A stretch of 64,000 nt of DNA. Origin: Alloscardovia sp963543015. GTDB lineage: Bacteria; Actinomycetota; Actinomycetes; Actinomycetales; Bifidobacteriaceae. Positions 34,781-43,417 of this stretch are shown piece by piece (the stretch's first letter is position 1; every line of letters starts with the position of its first letter). A program made the translations under genes and the position numbers. The notes beneath the pieces were generated by a model. That model worked only from the letters and a program-made list of their open reading frames with translations, searched no databases and was not told the origin of the DNA. Location: NCBI GenBank assembly GCA_963543015.1, contig CAUTYZ010000001.1, forward strand, positions 62,001 through 126,000, given 5' to 3'.

Positions 34781-35735
34781 AGTATGCTCCTTCGACTAAA
34801 CGCGCGCCACGAGCCCAATCTACCGCACGCATTTGCTTCTTTCCTTGAGCTTTAACTTGCAGCAATTCCAATGGATACGTCGCTGTTCCTACCCATACGT
34901 GTTTCTTCGTTACGAGCAATTGACCTGGTGTGAGCTTTCCTTGAAGAGAGTCTTCTTCGCTAGCATCAATGACTGCTTCTGCAATAGTCAGTTTCACTGG
35001 TTCATCATCCCCGTTATGCAAGGTCGTCCATGCGCCTGGTTCAGGAGTACATGCGCGAATTTGACGATCAGCAGCAAACGCAGGCACATCAAAACGCACG
35101 CGAGCATCATCAGGATGAATTTTTGCAGCATGCTCATATGCGCCATCTTGCTGAGGCTGAGGGATAATTTTCCCACTAATCAGTCCCTGTAATGCGGAGC
35201 ACAACAGTAATGCCCCATCTTGCGACAGGCGATCTAAAAGCTCACCCGAAGTCTCATGCTCGCCAATAGTTACCGTCGATTGAGCCAAAATTGGGCCATC
35301 ATCCAAACCCGGACCAATTCTAAAAACAGACGCCCCCGTTATTTCATCTCCCGACCAAATAGCTCGCTGTACAGGAGCTGCTCCGCGCCACAATGGGAGC
35401 AAAGAGAAATGCAAGTTATACCAGCCTCTAGGTATGGCATCGAGAGCTTCTTGCTTCAGCAAATTTCCGTATGCAACTACCGCTGCCATCTGGGGATGAA
35501 GCTGCTCAATTTTCTCGAAAAATTCAGGGGTCGTAGGCTTATCCTCAATCACAGGCAATCCGAGTTCTAGCGCAGCTTGCTTCACTGGGCTAGGAGTCAA
35601 CTTGCGACCACGCCCTTGAGGAGCATCCGGACGTGTCAAGACGCCCACAACCTCGATATCGCCTCCTGCGTTAACCAATGCGCGCAAAGGCGTGACAGCA
35701 ACGTCAGGCGTGCCTGCAAAAAGTATACGAGTCAT
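34773..35735 (-). CDS. fmt: Methionyl-tRNA formyltransferase
   Basis: A 320-residue enzyme that formylates initiator Met-tRNA with 10-formyl-tetrahydrofolate. It has RILFAGTPDVAVTPLRAL at the start, the folate/catalytic motif HFSLLPLWRGAAPVQRAI, and a C-terminal OB-like tRNA-binding domain (about 210-320). Length is standard. AAGGAGA precedes the ATG. The stop overlaps the rsmB start; def is not adjacent. Confidence 0.95.
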   Translation of the reverse strand: MTRILFAGTPDVAVTPLRALVNAGGDIEVVGVLTRPDAPQGRGRKLTPSPVKQAALELGLPVIEDKPTTPEFFEKIEQLHPQMAAVVAYGNLLKQEALDAIPRGWYNLHFSLLPLWRGAAPVQRAIWSGDEITGASVFRIGPGLDDGPILAQSTVTIGEHETSGELLDRLSQDGALLLCSALQGLISGKIIPQPQQDGAYEHAAKIHPDDARVRFDVPAFAADRQIRACTPEPGAWTTLHNGDDEPVKLTIAEAVIDASEEDSLQGKLTPGQLLVTKKHVWVGTATYPLELLQVKAQGKKQMRAVDWARGARLVEGAYCE

Positions 35736-35975
35736 GATGTCTCCTTACTGCGTTCGTTTTTCGGCATGGTCTTCTCAATGCACATATGAGAACGCGTACT
35801 CATTCAATTTTCCCTATATTTCTCTATCTGTTCTCAACAGTCTCATCAGTACTCAACGTCACCGTGCGCATCAGACTCGCGCAGGCTCTATTCGTAATCT
35901 TCAATCTTCCCCGCATGGGCCGCCCTGTCTAGTCTGTCTGCAGAGTCCATATCCGCGCTATCGCATCTGACGAAA

Positions 35976-38228
35976 TTACATAACATTCTTCGGATTCACG
36001 TGGAAATGAAGCTCCGCAGGGTTACGTTGAGCGGTATGTCGAGCTTGTGCTTGATGAAGCGCGACAACTAAACGATGCAATTCCTCTCGTGGCACACGAA
36101 TAACGCATTGCACTCGCTGATACAACGCATCGATATAGTATTGCCGTAAATTTTGCGGAATAGCTTTCGGCACAGGACCGAGCAATGATGGAAGCGCGCC
36201 CATACGTGTTTCAATGACAGGAAGTCCGCCTAATTGTTCCCTGACGGCTTCCACCATACGCTCAACGCTTGCTTTTTCTCCCCAAATGACCGCCGCACTT
36301 ACGGATGGAGGAAGACCCGTTTCCTCAGCATCTCGGATTTCTCGATTCGCAAGAATTCTACTATCCCACGACAGGAGTGAGCTGACAATGACTGAGTCCG
36401 CTTCACCCAAGATAAGCACCTGACCGCCTTGTACACGTGGAACGCATAAGGCAGCAGCATCGCTCCACACACGCAGAGTATCAATTCGCTGGTCAAGCGA
36501 GGATCCGTATAGGCTTGTCCATGCATCGATAATAGCGACACTACGGTAGCCTTGTAATTCACCTGTCTCCCGATTGCGAACTCGCGGCTCTGCTCTAGGC
36601 GTTGCAATGATTAATGCTGGCCGATCCGAAATCTCTTCCACCACGCCACGAGCAACTTCAGGCGTCGACATGATAATCGGCACACCTTGTATCAGCGTAG
36701 ATAGTTCCTGCGCAGTACCTTCCGTTCCGATGTGAAGAAGCCGCATCGACGTATTACCACAGTTGAGGCACGACCAGTCCAATGCTACTGCCCCACACCA
36801 CTGACACATCGGATGACCGTTACTCGTTTCGTTGCCAGGCTTCAAAGGACCTAAGCATCGCCTGCATTGAGCAACTTTTCTGCACGATGAGCAGCACAAC
36901 ACCGCAGATTGTGAACGTGCAGGAATAGACAGCAAAACTGGGCCTTTTTCTGCAGCCTTGCGCAGCACACTCACAGCAGTGGATGGCACTCGAGCGCCAA
37001 TTGCCGGATCAGCAAGACTTTCCAGCTCTTCTCTGTTTAGATGCCTTATCCACGCCGACCGTTCAGCAATTACCGCGTTCAGACCATGAACCTCGATAAT
37101 TGATTGCGGATGCTTATCTGCAAGCCACTGAGTCTGGCTGCTTCGAACATTTCCCGCGGTTATGACGACACCGTTGCTACGCTGCGCTCGAATACGCACG
37201 ACATCATGAACGTTCGGATATGGCGTAAAACCATCCCAATTTTGGTATACGCTCTCATCCAGAGTGATGTATACAGCATTTTTCCCAACGGGTGCATACA
37301 TTGCCGCACGTGTACCAATAACGCATCCCACCAAACCTTCTGCAATGGCAAGATAGGAACGATAACGATCTGCTGATGGCAAGGATGCATTGAGAACGAC
37401 AAAATTGCCTTTCCACGTTCCCAATGAATTATCATCGGAAAATTGCGACAGGCCAATTGACTGTAGCTGTGTTACCAGATGCTCGACGTGACGCATATCC
37501 GGCAAAACGACAACGACTTGTCGCCCTCGCATTCGCGCGGCTGCAACCATCCATGTCAGATCTCGTTCCCAGCTTCCTACTCCTGGCAATGTATCCCACA
37601 CGATATGCGAGTACATCGTTGTCACGTTCAAAGCACGCATCACGTCAGCAATGGACTGCGTGCCAAACATCTGTGCAAGCTCACGCTCACCATTTCGCGC
37701 ATAGTCGACAACGCTTTTCGCTAACTCATCCGTTACCGAGGAACGACTCGAAAGAGACAGTTCTTTCTCCACTTTTGCCACACGCGGAGGCACTGCCAAG
37801 CGCACGATATTTGCCCGACTTCCGCCAAAGAAGTCAGCAATTGCCTCAATTTCTGCACGCATATGTGCATTAATAAGTATCTGTGAGGACAGCACGCGTT
37901 CAATCGTCTTCAGCGAGGTACGAGGTGCAGTGCTGTCTGCAACGCGCTCCCAAATAACCCCTGTGCATCGGCGATTGCCAAAACGTGCACGAATCAGTGC
38001 CCCCGGTTGAGCAGTTTTCGATAATTTTTGAGGAACAATGTAATCGAATAATTGTCCCAGATGCGGGGTTTGAACCTCTAAAACAACGCGTGCAATTGGA
38101 AGATTATCGGCGGGAGCATTCTCCATCCGCGCTTTATCCTCAGCACGCTTTCGGGTAGCCGAAGAGCGCTTTTTAACAGCCAACCCGTCTAACGCGGGCT
38201 GCTGAGCAGAAAGCGTCTCATCAGCCAT
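35976..38228 (-). CDS. priA: Primosomal protein PriA, ATPase motifs degenerate
   Basis: Replication-restart protein of 750 residues. It keeps the N-terminal 3'-DNA-end-binding domain (about 45-150) and the two zinc clusters (LCCSSCRKVAQCRRC, CQWCGAVALDWSCLNCG). The helicase core is recognisable but motif I, normally GVTGSGKTEVY, reads LPGVGSWERDL, and motif II, normally DEEH, reads DESV; GTRAAMYAP (motif III region) remains. ATP-driven unwinding is therefore unlikely, as in other actinobacterial PriA proteins. The ATG at 38228 is preferred over one three codons earlier on spacing to GGGGA. Lies between fmt and metK on the same strand. Confidence 0.92.
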   Translation of the reverse strand: MADETLSAQQPALDGLAVKKRSSATRKRAEDKARMENAPADNLPIARVVLEVQTPHLGQLFDYIVPQKLSKTAQPGALIRARFGNRRCTGVIWERVADSTAPRTSLKTIERVLSSQILINAHMRAEIEAIADFFGGSRANIVRLAVPPRVAKVEKELSLSSRSSVTDELAKSVVDYARNGERELAQMFGTQSIADVMRALNVTTMYSHIVWDTLPGVGSWERDLTWMVAAARMRGRQVVVVLPDMRHVEHLVTQLQSIGLSQFSDDNSLGTWKGNFVVLNASLPSADRYRSYLAIAEGLVGCVIGTRAAMYAPVGKNAVYITLDESVYQNWDGFTPYPNVHDVVRIRAQRSNGVVITAGNVRSSQTQWLADKHPQSIIEVHGLNAVIAERSAWIRHLNREELESLADPAIGARVPSTAVSVLRKAAEKGPVLLSIPARSQSAVLCCSSCRKVAQCRRCLGPLKPGNETSNGHPMCQWCGAVALDWSCLNCGNTSMRLLHIGTEGTAQELSTLIQGVPIIMSTPEVARGVVEEISDRPALIIATPRAEPRVRNRETGELQGYRSVAIIDAWTSLYGSSLDQRIDTLRVWSDAAALCVPRVQGGQVLILGEADSVIVSSLLSWDSRILANREIRDAEETGLPPSVSAAVIWGEKASVERMVEAVREQLGGLPVIETRMGALPSLLGPVPKAIPQNLRQYYIDALYQRVQCVIRVPREELHRLVVALHQAQARHTAQRNPAELHFHVNPKNVM

Positions 38229-38381
38229 GATTCTCATCCCCTCATTTCCCTGTGGTATCTTTCCCTGTGCTATTTTCTCGGTGCTGTCATTGTGATGGCG
38301 ACGCTAGCAGGCGATGTGCGCTCCAGCTCCCGTCAAATCAGATGCCTCACCTAGCACAGATTACAAAAAACGCATTCCTCA

Positions 38382-39626
38382 TTAACGCGACAACCGTTCA
38401 ACTGCCTGACGAAGTGCATCCACGTAATCGGTATTTTCCCAACTAAACTCTGGACGTCCAAAGTGCCCGTAAGCAGCAGTTCGCGCGTAAATTGGCGCAA
38501 GCAATCCCAACTCATCAATAATTGCCGCTGGTCGCAAATCGAAAACTTCCTTCACAGCAGATTCGATAATCTGACGTGACACATTTTCCGTTCCGAAGGT
38601 ATTCACGTAAATAGACACAGGATCTGCTACACCAATGGCATAGGCCACTTGTACTTCAACGCGGTGCGCAAGACCGGCTGCCACAACGTTTTTCGCAACC
38701 CATCGAGCAGCATAGGCAGCAGAACGGTCAACCTTGCTTGGATCCTTTCCAGAGAACGCTCCACCACCGTGATGACCCGAGCCACCATACGTATCAACGA
38801 TAATTTTTCGTCCGGTCAATCCTGCATCTGCAGCAGGTCCGCCCAAAACGAACGACCCGGTCGGATTGACAAGCAACTTATACGAATCGTGTGCCACCAT
38901 GTCACCGCAAATTTGCTCAAGCACAGGCTCTACGACATGCTCGCGAACTTGCTCATGAATCCATTCCTGAGTCACGTCAGAATCATGCTGAGTCGATACA
39001 ACAACCGTATCCACATACACCGGCTTCTCATCAGCATCGTATGCGACAGTAACTTGCGTTTTACCATCTGGTCGCAAATGAGGAACCAAGCCACTATGAC
39101 GGACATACGCAAGGCGTGCCGCCATCTTATGAGCAAGCATAATTGGCAGCGGCATTAAAGCATCAGTTTCATCAGTCGCATACCCAAACATCAGCCCCTG
39201 ATCGCCAGCACCCTGCAATTCGTAGCGCTGCTCGTTGGTGTAAACCTTGCCAGCTCCCGTTGCATGCGCACGCGCTTCAGCACTAACTCCCTGATTAATT
39301 TCTGAAGACTGAGCAATGATGGATTCCATAATTCCCACCGTTGCCGCATCGACACCGATATGCGAGTCGGTATAACCGATACGTTCAAGAACGTTGCGTG
39401 CTACTGCAGAAACATTGACATGCGCAGACGACGATACCTCGCCAAAAATAACGAACTGACCAGCAGTTGCACATGTCTCCACGGCGACATGAGAATGAGG
39501 ATCAGCAGCCATATACGCATCCAAAATAGCATCAGAAATCTGATCACATACCTTATCTGGATGACCTTCAGTTACCGATTCGGAGGTAAAAAGATGAATA
39601 TCGCTGTGGTCCATCTGTCCGCTCAT
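38382..39626 (-). CDS. metK: S-adenosylmethionine synthetase
   Basis: A 414-residue enzyme that makes SAM from methionine and ATP. Signatures: FTSESVTEGHPDKVCDQISDAILDA near the start, the ATP motif GAGDQGLMFGYA, and the P-loop-like GGGAFSGKDPSKVDRS. The ATG at 39626 lies directly after a hairpin whose loop holds the only good Shine-Dalgarno (AAAGGA), an arrangement that suggests control of initiation in the mRNA leader. A second in-frame ATG is four codons downstream. priA follows on the same strand. Confidence 0.96.
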   Translation of the reverse strand: MSGQMDHSDIHLFTSESVTEGHPDKVCDQISDAILDAYMAADPHSHVAVETCATAGQFVIFGEVSSSAHVNVSAVARNVLERIGYTDSHIGVDAATVGIMESIIAQSSEINQGVSAEARAHATGAGKVYTNEQRYELQGAGDQGLMFGYATDETDALMPLPIMLAHKMAARLAYVRHSGLVPHLRPDGKTQVTVAYDADEKPVYVDTVVVSTQHDSDVTQEWIHEQVREHVVEPVLEQICGDMVAHDSYKLLVNPTGSFVLGGPAADAGLTGRKIIVDTYGGSGHHGGGAFSGKDPSKVDRSAAYAARWVAKNVVAAGLAHRVEVQVAYAIGVADPVSIYVNTFGTENVSRQIIESAVKEVFDLRPAAIIDELGLLAPIYARTAAYGHFGRPEFSWENTDYVDALRQAVERLSR

Positions 39627-39690
39627 TTCTTACGAAGTCCTTTCTTCGATAAGAAAACCCGCATCAGCTTCTCGTGACGCTAACGCGGGA
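39627..39690 (-). promoter_or_regulatory. Structured metK leader, candidate SAM-VI-type riboswitch
   Basis: Read on the minus strand: an outer hairpin CCCGCGTTAGC ... GCTGATGCGGG (39658-39689), TTTT, then a second hairpin CTTATCGAAG / CTTCGTAAG whose six-base loop is the Shine-Dalgarno AAAGGA (39629-39653), then the ATG three bases later. SAM-VI riboswitches are known from bifidobacterial metK leaders and act on ribosome access. Assignment is by context and architecture; I could not align to the SAM-VI covariance model. Confidence 0.5.
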
Positions 39691-39793
39691 TTCTATAAGT
39701 TATATAAGAGCTTGCCTGTGCGCGGTTTGCGCTGCTTAATGAGTACATGTTTGACTCGTCGTTACCGACGCGTCGTTGCTTAACAGGCTTGGC

Positions 39794-39827
39794 TATCTAG
39801 TTTAATTATCTAGCTTTAATTATCTAG
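39794..39827. repeat. Short direct repeats upstream of metK
   Basis: TATCTAG three times, at 39794, 39807 and 39821, separated by TTTAAT and CTTTAAT. In the 170-bp gap between rpoZ and the metK leader, in the likely metK promoter zone. Confidence 0.8.
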
Positions 39828-39859
39828 ATTGTCTGCTTGTACTCGCTGTACTCGACTGT

Positions 39860-40129
39860 TTACTCGTCGTCGCCCAAAGTCTCTTCAAGCAATCCTTCAT
39901 TAATCTCACGGAATGCAATCGACAATGGCTTTTCCTGATTCTGATACTCAACCAATGGACCTACGTTTTGGAGCAAGCCTTCATTGAGCTGAGTAAAGTA
40001 CGAGTTAATCTGGCGAGCGCGACGAGCTGCAAACATTGCCAATGCATACTTTGAATCTGCATGCTCGATAAGCTCATCCAATGGTGGATTTACAAGTCCC
40101 TGAGGTTCAGGGTTAGTTCCCAGTGCCAT
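39860..40129 (-). CDS. rpoZ: RNA polymerase omega subunit
   Basis: An 89-residue protein with the omega core NPPLDELIEHADSKYALAMFAARRARQINSYF, which helps assemble RNA polymerase around beta prime. It ends in an acidic tail (EETLGDDE), as is common in actinobacteria. GGGAG precedes the ATG. In related genomes gmk usually lies directly upstream of rpoZ; here gmk is 13.7 kb away with accessory genes in between. Confidence 0.93.
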   Translation of the reverse strand: MALGTNPEPQGLVNPPLDELIEHADSKYALAMFAARRARQINSYFTQLNEGLLQNVGPLVEYQNQEKPLSIAFREINEGLLEETLGDDE

Positions 40130-40320
40130 TTTTCTCCCATACTTGACGTTTGGTGTAAGTCTTATTCTTCTTGTTCTTTTGAGAAGTCTTTCCTAGTGTA
40201 CTCGACCCACTGTATAAATCAACCCACTAAGCCGATCGGAAAAATTGGGCGTATACCCGAGAATTTTCAAGCTCTTCAGAAGCGTTATAGAGCGATTGAG
40301 AACACATCAGAATTCCATTA

Positions 40321-40348
40321 CATGAAATTCTTCTCAATAAATTTCATG
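40321..40348. promoter_or_regulatory. Inverted repeat upstream of ilvD
   Basis: CATGAAATT - 10 bp - AATTTCATG, a perfect 9-bp inverted repeat centred 77 bp upstream of the ilvD start. Operator-like spacing; no regulator can be named. Confidence 0.5.
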
Positions 40349-40411
40349 ATCATGTTCCCACTTGGTGAACGCCGCGCCCGTCCGACAACCATAACCGATA
40401 GTATTACTAGT

Positions 40412-42271
40412 ATGAAGATGAGATCAGAAACAATTATGAATGGCCGTATGTTCGCTGGCGCCCGCGCTTTGTATCGCGCTGCAGGCGTGGACGAGAAAGA
40501 TTTTGGAAAGCCAATTATCGCTGTTGCTAATTCTTTCTCCGAATTCGTACCTGGCCATGTTCACTTGAATAAAGTCGGCCGTATCGTTTCCGAAGCTATC
40601 AAGCATGCGGGCGGAATTCCTCGCGAATTCAATACCATCGCTGTCGATGACGGTATCGCAATGGGTCACACCGGTATGCTCTATTCGCTGCCAAGCCGCG
40701 ATATCATTGCCGATGCAGTTGAATATTCCGTCAACGCACACTGTGCAGATGCGCTTATCTGTATTTCTAATTGCGACAAGATCAGCCCAGGCATGCTTAT
40801 GGCTGCTTTGCGTTTGAATATTCCGACAATTTTTGTTTCTGGTGGTCCAATGGAATCGGGTACTACTACCCTTTCCGACGGCACAACGAAAAGCACTGAC
40901 TTAATTGACGTTATGTATGCATCCGCAGACGATAACGTCTCCGACGAAGATTTGCTCGCTTATGAACGTACCGCATGCCCAACCTGTGGTTCATGCGCGG
41001 GTATGTTTACCGCAAACTCCATGAATTGCTTGATGGAAGCGCTCGGACTTGCTCTTCCTGGAAATGGAACCACTCTTGCAGATCACGCAGCCCGAACAGC
41101 ACTGTTTGAGAAGGCGGGCGCGAAAATTGTCGAGCTGGCAAATCGCTACTACTACGAAGACGACGAGTCCGTACTCCCTCGCTCGATCGTAACGAAGCAC
41201 GCATTCGAGAATGCGATGACCATGGACGTCGCAATGGGCGGATCGACAAATACCGTTTTGCACATCCTCGCAGCTGCTCAAAGTGCGGATGTCGATTTCA
41301 CTTTGGAAGATATCGAACGAATTTCCCATACCGTTCCATGCATTTGCAAGGCAAGCCCATCAGGACCATGGGAGATTTCTGATGTTCATCGCGCAGGTGG
41401 AATTACGCGAATTTTGGGCGAATTGGACCGTGGTGGCAAACTGCACCGCGACGTTCATTCCGTAGATTACCCAACTCTTGAAGCAAAGCTCAACGATTGG
41501 GATATCCGCCGCGATACCGTTATCGACGAGGCACTCAATCTCTTTACCGCTGCTCCAAGTGGCGTACGTACTCATGAGGGAATGAGCCAAAACAGCCGTT
41601 TCGATTCTCTTGACCGCGATTATATTAATGGCGCTGTTCACGATATCGAGCACCCTTCTGTAACTGAAGGCGGTTTGGCTGTATTGCGCGGAAATATCGC
41701 TCCTGATGGCTGCGTTGTTAAAACCGCTGGCGTCGACCCTTCCATTTGGAAGTTCACCGGAGAAGCGCTTGTCGTCGAATCACAAGAGCAGGCAGTTGAA
41801 GTCATTCTCAACGACACGTTGAAGCCAGGTCAAGCCTTGATCATCCGTTACGAAGGACCTAAGGGCGGCCCGGGCATGCAAGAAATGCTCTACCCTACTT
41901 CCTTCGTGAAGGGCAAGGGAATTGGTAAGGAAGTGGCTCTACTGACCGACGGTCGCTATTCCGGTGGTTCGTCTGGTTTGTCCATCGGACATATCGCTCC
42001 AGAAGCAGCAGCAGGCGGCCCAATTGCTTTGGTCGAAAATGGCGATAAGATCGTCATCGACATTCCAAACCGCACCATCAATGTGGACGTGCCAGACGAT
42101 GTCCTCGAAGCTCGTCGAGTCGCAATTGAGAATGGCTACGGATACCGTCCGCATCGCAATCGTAAGGTCTCCTTGGCTCTCAAGGCTTATGCTGCGTTCG
42201 CCCGCTCTGCTGATAAGGGCGCAACTCGCGACCCTGAGCTGATCAATAAGTTGGCTCATCAGGCGGACTAA
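40412..42271 (+). CDS. ilvD: Dihydroxy-acid dehydratase
   Basis: A 619-residue iron-sulfur enzyme converting 2,3-dihydroxy-isovalerate and -methylvalerate to the keto acids of valine, leucine and isoleucine synthesis. Cluster ligands sit in ISNCDKISPGM and CPTCGSCAGMFTANSMNC; GNGTTLA and SGGSSGLSIGHI-type motifs are also present. The start MKMRSETIMNGRMFAGARA at 40412 matches the family; the longer open frame upstream is rejected. There is no Shine-Dalgarno, and a TAGTAT hexamer ends about 8 bp upstream, which suggests a leaderless transcript. No other ilv gene is nearby. A very long hairpin follows. Confidence 0.95.
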   Translation: MKMRSETIMNGRMFAGARALYRAAGVDEKDFGKPIIAVANSFSEFVPGHVHLNKVGRIVSEAIKHAGGIPREFNTIAVDDGIAMGHTGMLYSLPSRDIIADAVEYSVNAHCADALICISNCDKISPGMLMAALRLNIPTIFVSGGPMESGTTTLSDGTTKSTDLIDVMYASADDNVSDEDLLAYERTACPTCGSCAGMFTANSMNCLMEALGLALPGNGTTLADHAARTALFEKAGAKIVELANRYYYEDDESVLPRSIVTKHAFENAMTMDVAMGGSTNTVLHILAAAQSADVDFTLEDIERISHTVPCICKASPSGPWEISDVHRAGGITRILGELDRGGKLHRDVHSVDYPTLEAKLNDWDIRRDTVIDEALNLFTAAPSGVRTHEGMSQNSRFDSLDRDYINGAVHDIEHPSVTEGGLAVLRGNIAPDGCVVKTAGVDPSIWKFTGEALVVESQEQAVEVILNDTLKPGQALIIRYEGPKGGPGMQEMLYPTSFVKGKGIGKEVALLTDGRYSGGSSGLSIGHIAPEAAAGGPIALVENGDKIVIDIPNRTINVDVPDDVLEARRVAIENGYGYRPHRNRKVSLALKAYAAFARSADKGATRDPELINKLAHQAD

Positions 42272-42339
42272 GGGGCAGGAACAGGCTAGGACCGGAAGGG
42301 GCTAGGCTGAGCTGCTGTGTCTAGTGAGACGCACAGCAA

Positions 42340-42408
42340 AAATAAATGGCATAGATGTGGGGCGGTAGTTCATTCCTGACTACCACCCCACATCTATGCC
42401 ATTTATTT
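42340..42408. terminator. Very long hairpin downstream of ilvD
   Basis: Arms of 30 nt (42340-42369 and 42379-42408) with one mismatch and a 9-nt loop. The arms carry ATGGCA near the outer end and GATGTGGGG in the middle, and are flanked by AAATAAA/TTTATTT. It can act as a terminator in either direction. The ATGGCA/TGCCAT hexamers are shared with the nearby paired-arm repeats, in the opposite order. Confidence 0.85.
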
Positions 42409-42464
42409 GAGTATTTTCTTTTTGTTTTAATGGATTATTGAGGGCTTTCCCAAGGCTTAAATAA

Positions 42465-42538
42465 TTTTTTGCTAATTGATGCCATATAACTACGAGATGA
42501 GAAAATAAAACAATCAAACATGGCACCAAACTGCAAAG
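42465..42538. repeat. Paired-arm intergenic repeat, copy 4
   Basis: Left arm 42465-42485 (TTTTTTGCTAATTGATGCCA then T); right arm 42520-42538 (ATGGCACCAAACTGCAAAG). Confidence 0.82.
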
Positions 42539-42587
42539 AACTTTATAAAAGCGCCATTTTCGCGAAGCAAAAGCTCGTCTAAAACAC

Positions 42588-42662
42588 TTCTTTGCAACTT
42601 AGTGCCATCTTTTCCCTCATACCCTTCTTGGATTTTCCAAACATGGCATCAACCTGCAAAAA
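42588..42662. repeat. Paired-arm intergenic repeat, copy 5
   Basis: Left arm 42588-42608 (TTCTTTGCAACTTAGTGCCA then T); right arm 42643-42662 (ATGGCATCAACCTGCAAAAA). Confidence 0.85.
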
Positions 42663-42901
42663 CTATCACAAGCGCATAATCCCCAGCAAAACTCCCTCCT
42701 TCCTTCCCCGCTCCGCCCCTCCCCAGAACCGCGCAAAAAGTGTATACTGTGAATTAATCCTTTCACTGATGAAAGGCCATCACACAACCGCCACACAGGA
42801 GCCACAAGTTCCGCATAAATAGCCCCCCCCCAAAAAAAAGAGGCCGCACCCACACTTCTACCCACAACCGTCCCCCACTCAGACCAAAGGAGCTCTGTAC
42901 C

Positions 42902-43339
42902 ATGAAGATTCGTAACCAAATTATCCGCATGTGCTGCTTCGCAGGAATTGCCATCGTATCGTCCCTGTTTATGCTTCTGCGTTCTTATCTTCCACTCGAC
43001 GATCCTGCCGACACTACGACTCCCGCACTCATGCTGAGCGGCATTATTCTGCCATTCATTTTGCTGATTTATGCAATTCGTATTTGTGACGATGCCCCTC
43101 AGATAGCTCTCCCCGTCTCCAGCGCCATTTTGTGCGTTCTGACCATCGGGATTCTGATTTTTAGTCGACCAATTACGCAGCTTCTCGGTTTGCCACAGGA
43201 TAAATACGGCAGCATTTCCACGCGTAATTTATTCACCGTGTCCGCGCTCTTCATGTGCGTTGGGACAGGAGTTATTACGTATCTGATTGCCCGCTTCAGG
43301 AAGAAGGAGGATGAAGTTTCCGCACGCCATCGAGCTTAA
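42902..43339 (+). CDS. Four-helix membrane protein, unknown
   Basis: A 145-residue protein with four predicted transmembrane helices (about 9-26, 42-60, 70-88, 110-130) and a charged C-terminal tail (RFRKKEDEVSARHRA). I do not recognise a family. AAAGGAG lies 10 bp upstream of the ATG. The next locus, broken by frameshifts, has the same helix spacing and may be a paralogue. The upstream C9-A8 run is slippage-prone, but it is not between the promoter hexamers. Confidence 0.65.
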   Translation: MKIRNQIIRMCCFAGIAIVSSLFMLLRSYLPLDDPADTTTPALMLSGIILPFILLIYAIRICDDAPQIALPVSSAILCVLTIGILIFSRPITQLLGLPQDKYGSISTRNLFTVSALFMCVGTGVITYLIARFRKKEDEVSARHRA

Positions 43340-43417
43340 TTCCGGCTTAATTGGGCTTAATTAAGCCTGAACAAAACTTAATCGCCAAAAAATCTACCTT
43401 TACATAAAGGAATTACC

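Larger units (their letters stand above)
42272..42901. other. Intergenic region with long hairpin, two paired-arm repeats and C9A8 tract
   Basis: 630 bp without a good gene. In order: a 30-bp-arm hairpin (42340-42408), paired-arm repeat copies 4 and 5, a likely promoter (TATACT near 42738) with a CCTTTC/GAAAGG stem just downstream, and a C9-A8 homopolymer run (about 42823-42839) 63 bp before the next gene. Confidence 0.7.

Noticed and set aside
40061..40411. N-terminal extension of ilvD to 40061
   Set aside because: The family starts at the MRSETIMNGR segment, and the extension is antisense to rpoZ and its promoter.
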